Of a stretch of DNA of 64,000 bases, positions 18,178-27,672 are shown in pieces. Location: assembly GCF_009026145.1 (NCBI RefSeq), contig NZ_WBUE01000007.1, positions 62,001-126,000 of the forward strand. The letters are read 5' to 3'. Position 1 is the first letter of the stretch. Every line of letters starts with the position of its first letter. Position numbers and translations under genes: made by a program. The notes under the pieces were generated by a model. It ran no database searches. It was not told where the DNA came from and was given only the letters and a program-made list of their open reading frames with translations. The DNA is from Hyphomicrobium sp. GTDB taxonomy: Bacteria; Pseudomonadota; Alphaproteobacteria; Rhizobiales; Hyphomicrobiaceae.

Positions 18178-19212
18178 ATGACGAAGTACAAGCTCGAGTA
18201 CATTTGGCTCGACGGATACACGCCGGTTCCCAATCTGCGCGGCAAGACGCAGATCAAGGAGTACGCCTCGTTCCCGAGCCTCGAGGAGCTGCCGCTGTGG
18301 GGCTTCGACGGCTCTTCGACGATGCAGGCTGAGGGCCACAGCTCCGACTGCGTGCTGAAGCCGGTCGCCGTGTATCCGGACGGCGCGCGCACCAACGGCG
18401 TGCTCGTCATGTGCGAGGTCATGATGCCCGACGGCGTCACCCCGCACGCCTCCAACAAGCGCGCCACCATTCTCGACGATCCCGGCGCCTGGTTCGGATT
18501 CGAGCAGGAGTACTTCTTCTACAAGAACAGCCGTCCGCTCGGCTTCCCGGACTACGGCTATCCGCCGCCGCAGGGACCCTACTACACCGGCGTCGGCTTC
18601 GCGAACGTCGGTGACGTTGCCCGCGAGATCGTCGAGAAGCACCTTGACCTCTGCCTCTACGCCGGCATCAACCACGAAGGCATCAACGCCGAGGTGGCCA
18701 AGGGCCAGTGGGAATTCCAGATCTTCGGCAAGGGCTCCAGGAAGGCCGCCGACGAGATGTGGATGGCCCGCTACCTGATGCTGCGCCTCACCGAGAAGTA
18801 CGGCATCGACATCGAGTTCCACTGCAAGCCGCTCGGCGACACCGACTGGAACGGCTCGGGCATGCATGCCAACTTCTCGACCGCCTACATGCGCGAGGTC
18901 GGCGGCAAGGAGTACTTCGAGGCGCTGATGAAGGAGTTCGAGAAGAACCTCCACGACCACATCGCCGTCTACGGCCCCGACAACGACAAGCGCCTGACCG
19001 GCAAGCATGAGACGGCGCCGTGGAACAAGTTCAGCTACGGCGTTGCCGACCGCGGCGCCTCTATCCGCGTGCCGCACTCGTTCATCAAGAACGGATACAA
19101 GGGCTATCTGGAAGATCGCCGCCCGAACTCGCAGGGCGACCCCTACCAGATCGCCTCGCAGATCCTGAAGACGATCTCGGCCGTTCCGACCGCTGCCGCC
19201 AAGGCTGCGTAA
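18178..19212 (+). CDS. glnII: glutamine synthetase II (eukaryotic-type, GSII)
   Basis: A 344-residue GSII enzyme making glutamine from glutamate, ammonia and ATP in the cytosol. It starts MTKYKLEYIWLDGY as rhizobial GlnII does. ELPLWGFDGSSTMQAEG is the beta-grasp signature, WFGFEQEYFF carries metal Glu residues, and GINAEVAKGQWEFQIF and KPLGDTDWNGSGMHANFST build the active site. NDKRLTGKHETAPWNKFSYG contributes ammonium and glutamate contacts. GSII lacks the adenylylation loop of GSI, so control is at expression level. ATG 18178 follows AGGAGAG. A strong terminator follows at 19236, so it is a single-gene unit opposite the gstI-like gene. Confidence 0.97.
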   Translation: MTKYKLEYIWLDGYTPVPNLRGKTQIKEYASFPSLEELPLWGFDGSSTMQAEGHSSDCVLKPVAVYPDGARTNGVLVMCEVMMPDGVTPHASNKRATILDDPGAWFGFEQEYFFYKNSRPLGFPDYGYPPPQGPYYTGVGFANVGDVAREIVEKHLDLCLYAGINHEGINAEVAKGQWEFQIFGKGSRKAADEMWMARYLMLRLTEKYGIDIEFHCKPLGDTDWNGSGMHANFSTAYMREVGGKEYFEALMKEFEKNLHDHIAVYGPDNDKRLTGKHETAPWNKFSYGVADRGASIRVPHSFIKNGYKGYLEDRRPNSQGDPYQIASQILKTISAVPTAAAKAA

Positions 19213-19235
19213 GCGTCCGGTAGCTAAGAAAAGTG

Positions 19236-19270
19236 GCGGCGCCGAACTCCCGTCCGGCGCCGCATTTTTT
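19236..19270 (+). terminator. rho-independent terminator of glnII
   Basis: GCGGCGCCG (19236-19244) pairs with CGGCGCCGC (19255-19263) across a 10-base loop and is followed by ATTTTTT. This is a textbook intrinsic terminator 24 bp after the glnII stop. Confidence 0.9.
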
Positions 19271-19280
19271 CACAAGGCAA

Positions 19281-20849
19281 TCACATGCGCGGGCTCTGGC
19301 GCCGGTACTCGAGGCCGCGCAGGCCCCAGCTGGCGAATATGAAGGCACCTGCCACCACGCGCAGCGCGATGCCCTCGTCGGTGACGAGTTCGCCCTCGGC
19401 CCCGGTCCGCAAGCGTCGCTCCTTGCCCAGCAAGTTGGCTGCGAGATGCTCGCCTTCCGCGCGCAGCTCGATGTGGCCGTCGCATTCCTCGCTGGTGTAG
19501 CGGCCAGCGTAGTGCGCGAGGTCGGGCGCCCAGGCTTCGATGGCCACATAGTCGGCGACCTCGTCGTCGAGCTGCACCGAAAGGTGAAGCCGTTCGTCCG
19601 GCGCCGCATGTCCGACGGCGATGAACGCGTCGCCGCCCGCATGGAATTGCAGCAGGCCGTCAGCACGCGCCGTGAGTGCGTACCTGCCGTCGCCCCAGGC
19701 AATCGACAGACCCTGCTCGTCCTGCAGGATGCGGAGATACTGGCCGAATTCCCCGCGATACGTCCCTGCTTGGACGGGCCGGTAATCGGCGCCTGCGCGC
19801 AGTGCGATCAGGTGTGGCAACGGCTGCGCTTGTGCATCCTCGGGCAGATCGAGGTGGAGCGCGGCGACCTTCTCGGCAAGCGCGCACGCATCGGTGTCGT
19901 CGCGGTTGCTCAGCACGATGACACTCAAGTGCCGCTCGGGAAAGCGCAGCAGCTCGCTGCGATAGCCGGCCCAGCCGCCGCCGTGACTGACGGCGGCGAG
20001 GGCGCCGCGCCGCGAGAGAAAGAGGCCGCCACCGTAGCCAACGGCATGTCCGTCGTTCAAGACGCCCGAGCGCAGCATCGCGTCGATTATGGTGCGGTCG
20101 CCTACGCGCGGAGCGTAGAAATTGGCGTCCCACAGGGCGAGGTCGCGCACCGTGGTATGAACCTGGCCATCGCCGGTCTGCTCCCAGGCCGATTCGGCGA
20201 TGCTTGTTCCCGCCTCCGAGACCGAATACCCGCGCGCGAGCTGTGCAATGCCCACCGGATAGCGGTCGACGACCGAGGTGCTCGTCATGCCGAGGGGGGA
20301 AAAGATATTGGCGTGCGAAAAATCCTTCAGCGACTGGCGGCTGGCGCGCTCAATGATGAGCGACATCAGGAAGTAGCCCGTGTTGCTGTAGGCGAATGCG
20401 CGCCCCGGCTCATCGTCGGCTCCACGCTGGCGTACGACCGCCGCGAGCGCCTCATGGCGCGTCGTGCGCTCGGTGAAGGTGCGGCCACCGAGCAGTAGCA
20501 GCTCGATGTAGCTTCTAAGTCCCCCGGTATGGTGCATGAGGTGGCGTAGCGTCACGGCATCGGCGTAGGGCGGCAACTCGGGGACGAACTTGCGCACGCA
20601 ATCGTCGAGGGCGAGCCGGCCATCGCGAGCGAGCAGCAGCAGGGCGAAAGCGGTGAATTGCTTGGACGTCGAGGCAATGTTGAAAACGGTGTCGGCATCG
20701 ATGCGCGTGCCCCGCTCGATGTCGGCGAAGCCATAGCCGGCAGCATGCACGAGCTCGCCGTTGTGGATGACGCCAACGGCGCAGCCTGGCTGCATGCCGC
20801 ACTGGAACCTTTCAAACATGGAGCCGGTGTTGTCGCTCGGCGCGGGCAT
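19281..20849 (-). CDS. serine hydrolase, class C beta-lactamase/D-aminopeptidase family
   Basis: A protein of about 522 residues with the penicillin-recognising fold. FNIASTSKQFTAFALLLL holds the Ser-x-x-Lys nucleophile pair, FAYSNTGYFLMSLIIE the Tyr-x-Asn motif, and AAVSHGGGWAGYRSELLRFP the His-x-Gly strand. A C-terminal region of about 150 residues (from RPVQAGTYRGEFGQY) adds two beta-rich domains like those of D-aminopeptidase DAP or 8-barrel accessory domains. There is no signal peptide from the chosen start, so it may be cytosolic. Starts at 20909, 20849 and 20819 all lack a clear ribosome site; 20849 is a compromise. Substrate could be a peptide, ester or lactam. Confidence 0.8.
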   Translation of the reverse strand: MPAPSDNTGSMFERFQCGMQPGCAVGVIHNGELVHAAGYGFADIERGTRIDADTVFNIASTSKQFTAFALLLLARDGRLALDDCVRKFVPELPPYADAVTLRHLMHHTGGLRSYIELLLLGGRTFTERTTRHEALAAVVRQRGADDEPGRAFAYSNTGYFLMSLIIERASRQSLKDFSHANIFSPLGMTSTSVVDRYPVGIAQLARGYSVSEAGTSIAESAWEQTGDGQVHTTVRDLALWDANFYAPRVGDRTIIDAMLRSGVLNDGHAVGYGGGLFLSRRGALAAVSHGGGWAGYRSELLRFPERHLSVIVLSNRDDTDACALAEKVAALHLDLPEDAQAQPLPHLIALRAGADYRPVQAGTYRGEFGQYLRILQDEQGLSIAWGDGRYALTARADGLLQFHAGGDAFIAVGHAAPDERLHLSVQLDDEVADYVAIEAWAPDLAHYAGRYTSEECDGHIELRAEGEHLAANLLGKERRLRTGAEGELVTDEGIALRVVAGAFIFASWGLRGLEYRRQSPRM

Positions 20850-20968
20850 TGGTCGGCTACTAAACCTTGGCGCCGAGCACGGCGGCCCGCAGCCAACCGA
20901 TGCGGCCAACCATATGGTGCTCGACGTGCAGCCGCGGTCGGATCATGGCTCTCTGCTGAGAGGGCGGC

Positions 20969-22780
20969 TCAGGACTTCATCTTCACGTAGGCGCCTGGCG
21001 CGTCCTCGATGACGCCCAGCCCCTCGCCCGGCTCGCGCGGCAGCGTCCACTCGCCCGAAAGCTCGTGCAGCCATTCCGCCCAATGCGGCCACCATGAGCC
21101 CGGATGCTCCTTCGCCGTCGCCAGCCACTGCTCGAGCGTCTTGGCACGCTTGCCGCTCGTCCAATACTGGTACTTTACCTTGTCGGGCGGGTTGACGACG
21201 CCGGCGATGTGCCCCGATCCCGACAGGACGAACTCGACCTCGCCGCCGAACAGCTGGGCGCCTGTGTAGACCGAGCGCGCCGGCGCGATGTGGTCCTCCT
21301 TGGTGGCGAGCTCGAAGACGGGGATCTTCACCTTATGCATGTCGAGGCGCGCACCGGCGAGGGTGAGCTCGCCCTTCGCCAGCCGGTTCTCGTTATAGAA
21401 CTCGCGCAGGTAGTAGTTGTGGTTAGCCGCCGCCATGCGTGTCGAATCCTGGTTCCAGTACAGGAGGTCGAAGGGAAACGGCTTCTTGCCAAGCAGGTAG
21501 TTGTTGACGATGTACGGCCAGATGAGGTCGCGCGGGCGCAGCATGTTGAACACGTTGGCCATGCGCGAGCCGTCGAGGTAGCCGCGCTCCGACATCAGCG
21601 TGTTCAGCGCCTCGAGCTGATCGGCGTCGGTGAACAGGAGGAGATCGCCGGCATACTGGAAGTCGATCTGCGTGGCGAGGAAGCTGGCGGAGTTGAACAC
21701 CTCCTCGCCGCGCGCAGCGAGGTAGGCCAGGGTAGTGGCGAGAAGCGTGCCGCCGACGCAATAGCCGACGACATTGACCTTATCGACACCAGTTTCGCGC
21801 TTCACCTCATCCGCGGCGGTGAGGATGCCCTCCTGCATGTAATCCTCGAACGACTTGTGCGAGAGGGATGCATCAGGGTTCACCCACGAGATGACGAACA
21901 CGGTAAGGCCCTGATCGACGAGAAACTTGATCAGGCTCTTCGCCGGCGTCAGATCGAGAATGTAATATTTGTTGATCCACGGCGGCACGATGAGCAGTGG
22001 CAGCTCACGCACCTTGTCGGTTGTCGACGTGTACTGGATCAGCTGGAAGATGTCGTTCTGGTAGACGATCTTGCCGGGCGTCGTCGCCAGATTGCGGCCG
22101 ACCTCGAAGGCGGCGACGTCGGTCTGGCTGATCTTCAACAGGTCGCCGGATTTCTTCATGTCCTCGGCCAGAAGCGACATCCCCTGCACGAGGTTTTCTG
22201 CATTGGTCGACAGCGTCTCGCGCAGCACCTCGGGGTTGGTGAAGGGGAAGTTCGACGGCGACAGTGCGCTCGCCACCTGGCGCAGATAGAACTCGGCGCG
22301 CTGGCGCGTGCGATCATCGAGGCCACTGGTGTTGTGCAGCATGTCCTCGGCCCACCTGGCGGTGACGAGGTACGCCTGCTTCCAAAAGTCGAAGTAAGGG
22401 TTGGCCGACCACTCCGGGTCCTTGAAGCGGCTGTCGCCCGGCTCCGGCTCGGCGACCGGCTCGACGTCCTCGCCGAACATGCGGCGCACGGTGTTGTTCC
22501 ACAGCTCCGCGTAGGAGCGCAGCAGCGTGCCCTGCGCCTCGGCGAAGCGCGCCGGATCGGCCAGCCACTGGCGGGCGAGATCCGTGAGCGTATTGGTTGC
22601 CTCGGTGACCTCGGTGGCGGCCGAGTAGGGGCCGAGCTTGGCGTCGTTACGCTCGATGAACTCGGTAAGCACGTTGCCGCCCTGCTCGAACAAGCGCAGC
22701 AGGTTGCGGGCCAGCTCCTCGGCGTTTACCGACTGGTAGGGTAGGAGGTCGGTTTCGATCTCGTGTATAGGCTTGGGCAT
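20969..22780 (-). CDS. phaC: class I poly(3-hydroxyalkanoate) synthase
   Basis: PhaC polymerises 3-hydroxyacyl-CoA into storage polyester on granules in the cytosol. The 603-residue protein has the N-terminal PhaC domain (EWSANPYFDFWKQAYLVTARW), then the alpha/beta hydrolase core. VNVVGYCVGGTLLATTLAYL has the lipase-like box with catalytic Cys 341; the catalytic Asp and His should lie near ATKEDHIAPARS and GSGHIAGVVNPP. PLLIVPPWINKYYILDL is conserved in class I. ATG 22780 follows AAGG; the longer open frame upstream adds an unrelated 138 residues. phaA, phaB and phaR are not next to it. The C-terminal WWPHWAEWL motif is intact. Confidence 0.97.
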   Translation of the reverse strand: MPKPIHEIETDLLPYQSVNAEELARNLLRLFEQGGNVLTEFIERNDAKLGPYSAATEVTEATNTLTDLARQWLADPARFAEAQGTLLRSYAELWNNTVRRMFGEDVEPVAEPEPGDSRFKDPEWSANPYFDFWKQAYLVTARWAEDMLHNTSGLDDRTRQRAEFYLRQVASALSPSNFPFTNPEVLRETLSTNAENLVQGMSLLAEDMKKSGDLLKISQTDVAAFEVGRNLATTPGKIVYQNDIFQLIQYTSTTDKVRELPLLIVPPWINKYYILDLTPAKSLIKFLVDQGLTVFVISWVNPDASLSHKSFEDYMQEGILTAADEVKRETGVDKVNVVGYCVGGTLLATTLAYLAARGEEVFNSASFLATQIDFQYAGDLLLFTDADQLEALNTLMSERGYLDGSRMANVFNMLRPRDLIWPYIVNNYLLGKKPFPFDLLYWNQDSTRMAAANHNYYLREFYNENRLAKGELTLAGARLDMHKVKIPVFELATKEDHIAPARSVYTGAQLFGGEVEFVLSGSGHIAGVVNPPDKVKYQYWTSGKRAKTLEQWLATAKEHPGSWWPHWAEWLHELSGEWTLPREPGEGLGVIEDAPGAYVKMKS

Positions 22781-22954
22781 TTGACCCTTAATCGCGTTTG
22801 CGGTCGGCGGCCGCCAGTATCCATTGTATGCCAAGCTTTTGCGACATTGCGCAGGTAGTGTCACTTGGACGTGTGGACAAACTGCGTCGCACGGGCAGTA
22901 TCGCCGGCGGTCGAATCGCGTAAATCCTCGCCCCGCGCAATTTGGGGAGACGGT

Positions 22955-23233
22955 ATGCAAGTTGTGCGGCCGTGGAAAGCCTGGGGCGCGGGCGGGCGGC
23001 TCCCGTCGCCGCGAGGCTGCAGCGCAGCATGCAGGGGAACCATCCTGTCCTTGGCCGTCATTATGGCCGGCTTGGCCGGCTGCTCCTCGATTTCCACACC
23101 CTTGCCGGATCTGAAGCCGAGCGCCTCGACCGCAATGTCGCAGCAGGATCGCCAGAAGGCGATGGACGAGCTCAACCGGAAGCGAGACACGCACGAGGAG
23201 GAGGCCGAACGCCAGATCGAGGGCGCGCAGTAG
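22955..23233 (+). CDS. small lipoprotein, unknown function
   Basis: A 92-residue lipoprotein: a basic start (MQVVRPWKAWG), hydrophobic core ILSLAVIMAGLAG and lipobox LAGC, so cleavage and lipidation at that Cys are expected. The mature part is short, hydrophilic and ends with an acidic/basic helix (QQDRQKAMDELNRKRDTHEEEAERQIEG) that may form a coiled coil. ATG 22955 follows GGGGAGA. It resembles many small alphaproteobacterial lipoproteins with a DUF-like tail, but I cannot name the family. It is divergent from phaC. Confidence 0.75.
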   Translation: MQVVRPWKAWGAGGRLPSPRGCSAACRGTILSLAVIMAGLAGCSSISTPLPDLKPSASTAMSQQDRQKAMDELNRKRDTHEEEAERQIEGAQ

Positions 23234-23428
23234 TTACGCGTCGGCGCGCCGGCACCCGACCTCGATCGCCATTGGTCACATCGGCCGCCGGGATGGCGGT
23301 CGGTTGGGCTAGAGGTCTGGACGGAGGGCGCCGGCAGGGCGTAAACACGGGGCCCGGTCTCGCGGGCAGCGTTGCTTAACGGCCTGCCCGCCACTCCGCC
23401 CATTCACACGTCCAGGAAGAGGCGTCCC

Positions 23429-24655
23429 GTGCACGAGGACTTCCACCGCATCAAGCGCTTGCCGCCGTACGTTTTTGCCGAGGTCAACCGGCTGAAGGCG
23501 GCGGCCCGCGCACGCGGCGCCGACATCATCGACCTCGGCATGGGTAACCCCGACATGCCGACGCCGCAGCACATCGTCGACAAGCTGGTCGAGACCATCG
23601 CCAAGCCGCGCACGCACCGCTACTCGGCCTCGAAGGGCATTCCGGGGCTGAGGCGTGCGCAAGCCGCCTACTACGAGCGGCGCTTCGGCGTGAAGCTCGA
23701 CCCCGAGACGCAGATTGTCGCCACCATGGGCTCGAAGGAGGGCTTCGCCAACATGGCGCAGGCCATCACCGCGCCCGGCGATGTGATCCTGGTGCCGAAC
23801 CCGACGTACCCGATCCACGAGTTCGGGTTCTTGTTGTCGGGCGCCGCCATCCGCCATCTGCCGGCGTCGACGGGCGAGGAGTTCCTGCGCCTCGTCGAGC
23901 GCGCCTGCAAGCACACCATCCCCAAGCCCTTAGCGCTGGTGCTGTCGTACCCGTCCAACCCGACGGCGATGATCGCCGACCTCGATTTCTACAAGGACGC
24001 CATCGAGCTGGCGAAGCGGCTCGATCTGATCGTGTTGTCCGACATCGCGTATGCGGAGATCTACTTCGACGGCAACCCGCCACCCTCGGTGCTGCAGGTG
24101 CCGGGCGCCATCGATATCGCCGTCGAGTTCACCTCGCTGTCGAAGACCTACAACATGCCGGGTTGGCGCATGGGCTTTGCGGTGGGCAACGAGCGGCTCA
24201 TTGCGGCGCTTGCACGCATCAAGTCGTATCTCGACTACGGTGCCTTCACGCCCATCCAAGTGGCGGCGGCGGCGGCGCTCAACGGGCCGCAGGAGTGCGT
24301 CGAGGAGATCCGCGCCACCTATCACAGCCGCCGCGACTGCCTCGTCGAGTCCTTCGGGCGAGCCGGCTGGCACATCCCGCCCCCGCCGGCGACGATGTTC
24401 GCCTGGGCGCCGGTCCCGGAGCCGTTCAAGGAGCTGGGCTCGGTCGAGTTCGCCAAGTTGTTGATCGAGAAGGCGAGCATCGCCGTCTCGCCGGGCCTCG
24501 GCTTCGGCGAATACGGCGAGGGCTTCATCCGCATCGCCCTGGTCGAGAACGAGCATCGCATCCGGCAGGCCGCCCGCAACCTCAAAAAGTTCCTCGCCCA
24601 GGCCCCGGAAACGATGCATAACGTGATCCCGATTCAGCACAAAGCCAGCCGCTAA
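23429..24655 (+). CDS. PLP aminotransferase class I/II (AlaC/LL-DAP aminotransferase-like)
   Basis: A 408-residue fold-type I aminotransferase. MGNPDMPTPQHIVDKL, THRYSASKGIPGLRRAQA, and NPTYPIHEFGFLLSG line the cofactor pocket. LSYPSNPTAMIADLDFY and SDIAYAEIYFDG contain the PLP Asn, Asp and Tyr, and SLSKTYNMPGWRMGFAVG the PLP lysine and Arg. This set is close to AlaC (alanine from pyruvate and glutamate) and to LL-diaminopimelate aminotransferase. Its position 15 bp before hom fits a common alphaproteobacterial arrangement, suggesting an amino acid biosynthetic role. The start is GTG 23429 after AGGAAGAGG. Confidence 0.88.
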   Translation: MHEDFHRIKRLPPYVFAEVNRLKAAARARGADIIDLGMGNPDMPTPQHIVDKLVETIAKPRTHRYSASKGIPGLRRAQAAYYERRFGVKLDPETQIVATMGSKEGFANMAQAITAPGDVILVPNPTYPIHEFGFLLSGAAIRHLPASTGEEFLRLVERACKHTIPKPLALVLSYPSNPTAMIADLDFYKDAIELAKRLDLIVLSDIAYAEIYFDGNPPPSVLQVPGAIDIAVEFTSLSKTYNMPGWRMGFAVGNERLIAALARIKSYLDYGAFTPIQVAAAAALNGPQECVEEIRATYHSRRDCLVESFGRAGWHIPPPPATMFAWAPVPEPFKELGSVEFAKLLIEKASIAVSPGLGFGEYGEGFIRIALVENEHRIRQAARNLKKFLAQAPETMHNVIPIQHKASR

Positions 24656-24670
24656 CTCCTCGCGTTTCCA

Positions 24671-26014
24671 ATGCAAAAGCCTCTGACCCTGGGCATTGCC
24701 GGCCTTGGCACTGTCGGCGCTGGCCTGCTTGAGCTGCTCCAAGTGCACAAGGAGCGCCTCGCCGAGCGCGCTGGCCGGCCGCTGAAGGTCGTTGGCATCT
24801 CGGCGCGGTCGAAGAACAAGAAGCGCGGCGTCGACACGGCCGGCATCGCCTGGTTCGACGATCCGGTGGCGCTGGCGAAGGATGCGAGCATCGAGGCGTT
24901 CGTCGAGCTCATCGGCGGCTCGGACGGTGTCGCCAAGGACGCGGTCGAGGCGGCGCTGAAGGCCGGCAAGCACGTCGTCACGGCCAACAAGGCCCTGCTG
25001 GCCAAGCACGGCGTCGAGCTCGCCAAGCTGGCCGAGGAGAAGGGGGTCGCGCTCAACTTCGAGGCGGCGGTGGCGGGCGGCATTCCCGTCATCAAGACGC
25101 TGCGCGAGTCGCTCGCCGCCAACGAGGTGCGCCGCGTTTACGGCATCCTCAACGGCACCTGCAACTACATCCTGTCGACCATGACCGACGAGCACCGCTC
25201 GTTCGCCGAGGCGCTCAAGGAGGCGCAGCAGCTCGGCTACGCCGAGGCCGACCCGACCTTCGACATCGGCGGTTTCGACACGGCGCACAAGCTCGCCATC
25301 CTGACCAGCCTCGCCTTCGGCACCGAGATCGACTTCGAGCAGGTCGACGTCGAAGGCATCCAGTCGATCACCGAGGCCGACATCGAGGCGGCCGAGGACA
25401 TGGGCTACCGCATCAAGCTCTTGGGCGTCGCAGCGCGCACCGTGGGCGGCATCGAGGCGCGCGTGCACCCCGCCATGGTGCCGAAGCACTCGGCCATCGC
25501 CGAGGTATCGGGGGCCACCAACGCGGTGGCAATCGACGCCGACTTCTGCAATAGCCTGCTGCTCATCGGCCCCGGCGCCGGCGGTCGCGCCACAGCCTCG
25601 GCGGTGGCCAGTGACATCCTCGATATCGCCCGCGGCACCGTCATGCCGCCACTGGTCACGCGCACAGGTAGCCTAAAGCGCTATACGAAATCGAAGCTCG
25701 GTGCGCACCAAGGCGCTTACTATGTGCGGCTTTCGGTCTACGATCGCCCCGGTGCAATGGCGGCGATCGCCAAGCGCATGGGAGATCGCGAGGTGTCGAT
25801 CGAGAGCATCGTGCAGCGGCGCCCGCGCTCGGCGCTGCCCGGCATCGGTGCGCGGTTGAAGCCCGGCGCCCCGGCTCTCGTCGTCATGATCACGCACGAG
25901 ACGACCGAGGAGGCGATCCGCCAGGCGGTCGAGGCGATCGAGCAGGACGGCAAGGTTTCGGAGCGTCCGCAGGTGATACGCATCGAGAAGCTCGGTGAAG
26001 GCGATGAGCTCTAG
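24671..26014 (+). CDS. hom: homoserine dehydrogenase
   Basis: Reduces aspartate semialdehyde to homoserine with NAD(P)H, the branch toward threonine and methionine. The 447-residue cytosolic protein has GIAGLGTVGAGLLELL as the Rossmann loop, VVTANKALLAKHG, and FEAAVAGGIPVIKTLRESLA in the catalytic domain. GYAEADPTFDIGGFDTAHKLAIL follows as the substrate-binding block. A C-terminal ACT domain (YYVRLSVYDRPGAMAAIA to VIRIEKLGE) suggests threonine feedback. The ATG at 24671 lies 15 bp after the aminotransferase, and glpX follows 19 bp downstream, so these genes form one operon. metY at 9.2 kb acts further down the same pathway. Confidence 0.95.
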   Translation: MQKPLTLGIAGLGTVGAGLLELLQVHKERLAERAGRPLKVVGISARSKNKKRGVDTAGIAWFDDPVALAKDASIEAFVELIGGSDGVAKDAVEAALKAGKHVVTANKALLAKHGVELAKLAEEKGVALNFEAAVAGGIPVIKTLRESLAANEVRRVYGILNGTCNYILSTMTDEHRSFAEALKEAQQLGYAEADPTFDIGGFDTAHKLAILTSLAFGTEIDFEQVDVEGIQSITEADIEAAEDMGYRIKLLGVAARTVGGIEARVHPAMVPKHSAIAEVSGATNAVAIDADFCNSLLLIGPGAGGRATASAVASDILDIARGTVMPPLVTRTGSLKRYTKSKLGAHQGAYYVRLSVYDRPGAMAAIAKRMGDREVSIESIVQRRPRSALPGIGARLKPGAPALVVMITHETTEEAIRQAVEAIEQDGKVSERPQVIRIEKLGEGDEL

Positions 26015-26033
26015 CCGGGGGAGGAGTGGGGCG

Positions 26034-27023
<990 letters not shown>

Positions 27024-27032
27024 GCTGGCGCG

Positions 27033-27623
27033 ATGCGCCTTGAACAGGCGCGGGCATTCCTGAAGAATGGTGCCTCAACGCGGGCGCGTCTTCCGAAGGG
27101 GGCAAGCGTGGACGAGCGCGATGCCGGAGGCTACTCGGTCACCTACGGCGGTGAGGAGATCCAGGCACCTGTCTACGTGATCGCCTTGCTCGCCGCGGCG
27201 ATGCTGGCTGCCGCGCTGGTGACGGGCAGCACGTTGTGGCTGGTGCTGGGGGTCGCTGCCGCGGGGGTGACCTACTACAACGTGCCTCTGCTCGAACGGC
27301 GCCCCGCCATGGGCGCCAACCAGTACGGCATCTTCATTCAGGGCCTCGGGCTCATCCGCTGGCGGGCCATCGATCGCATCGAGCTCGTCGAGGTCGCCGT
27401 GCGGGCGAGCACCATCCACGAGCTGCAGATCGCGCTCAAGGAGCGCCTGTCGAGCGCGCTCGTCGCCGACTGGCGCAAGCAGCCCTTCTATCGCTCGTTG
27501 ATGCGGCTGCCGTGGTCGATGGCGCGCTCGAACGTGGTCGGCGTCAACCTGGAGCCGTTCAACCAGGAGCCGGACGAGATCCACCGCACGCTCTTGCGCC
27601 TCTGGCGGCATTACCGCAGCTAG
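27033..27623 (+). CDS. membrane protein with two helices and a PH-like C-terminal domain, unknown function
   Basis: A 196-residue protein. After a polar N-terminus (to about 45), two adjacent hydrophobic segments (VYVIALLAAAMLAAALVTG and LWLVLGVAAAGVTYYNVP) form a hairpin, then a globular cytosolic region starts at QYGIFIQGLGLIRWRAIDRI. That stretch, with its GLIRW-x-DI-like pattern, recalls bacterial PH-like domains of membrane proteins. The C-terminus (IHRTLLRLWRHYRS) is basic. It begins 9 bp after glpX and precedes recJ, so it is part of the operon. I do not recognise a named family. Confidence 0.65.
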   Translation: MRLEQARAFLKNGASTRARLPKGASVDERDAGGYSVTYGGEEIQAPVYVIALLAAAMLAAALVTGSTLWLVLGVAAAGVTYYNVPLLERRPAMGANQYGIFIQGLGLIRWRAIDRIELVEVAVRASTIHELQIALKERLSSALVADWRKQPFYRSLMRLPWSMARSNVVGVNLEPFNQEPDEIHRTLLRLWRHYRS

Positions 27624-27672
27624 GCGAGGCTGTGGATAAGCGGCGCCCTCGTATCGCCAACTCGGCGCGCCG

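Noticed and set aside
21104-22744. A 546-codon open frame on the plus strand
   Set aside because: It lies fully antisense to phaC, whose protein is a clear match; GC-rich codon use produces such long shadows. It has no motif or ribosome site.
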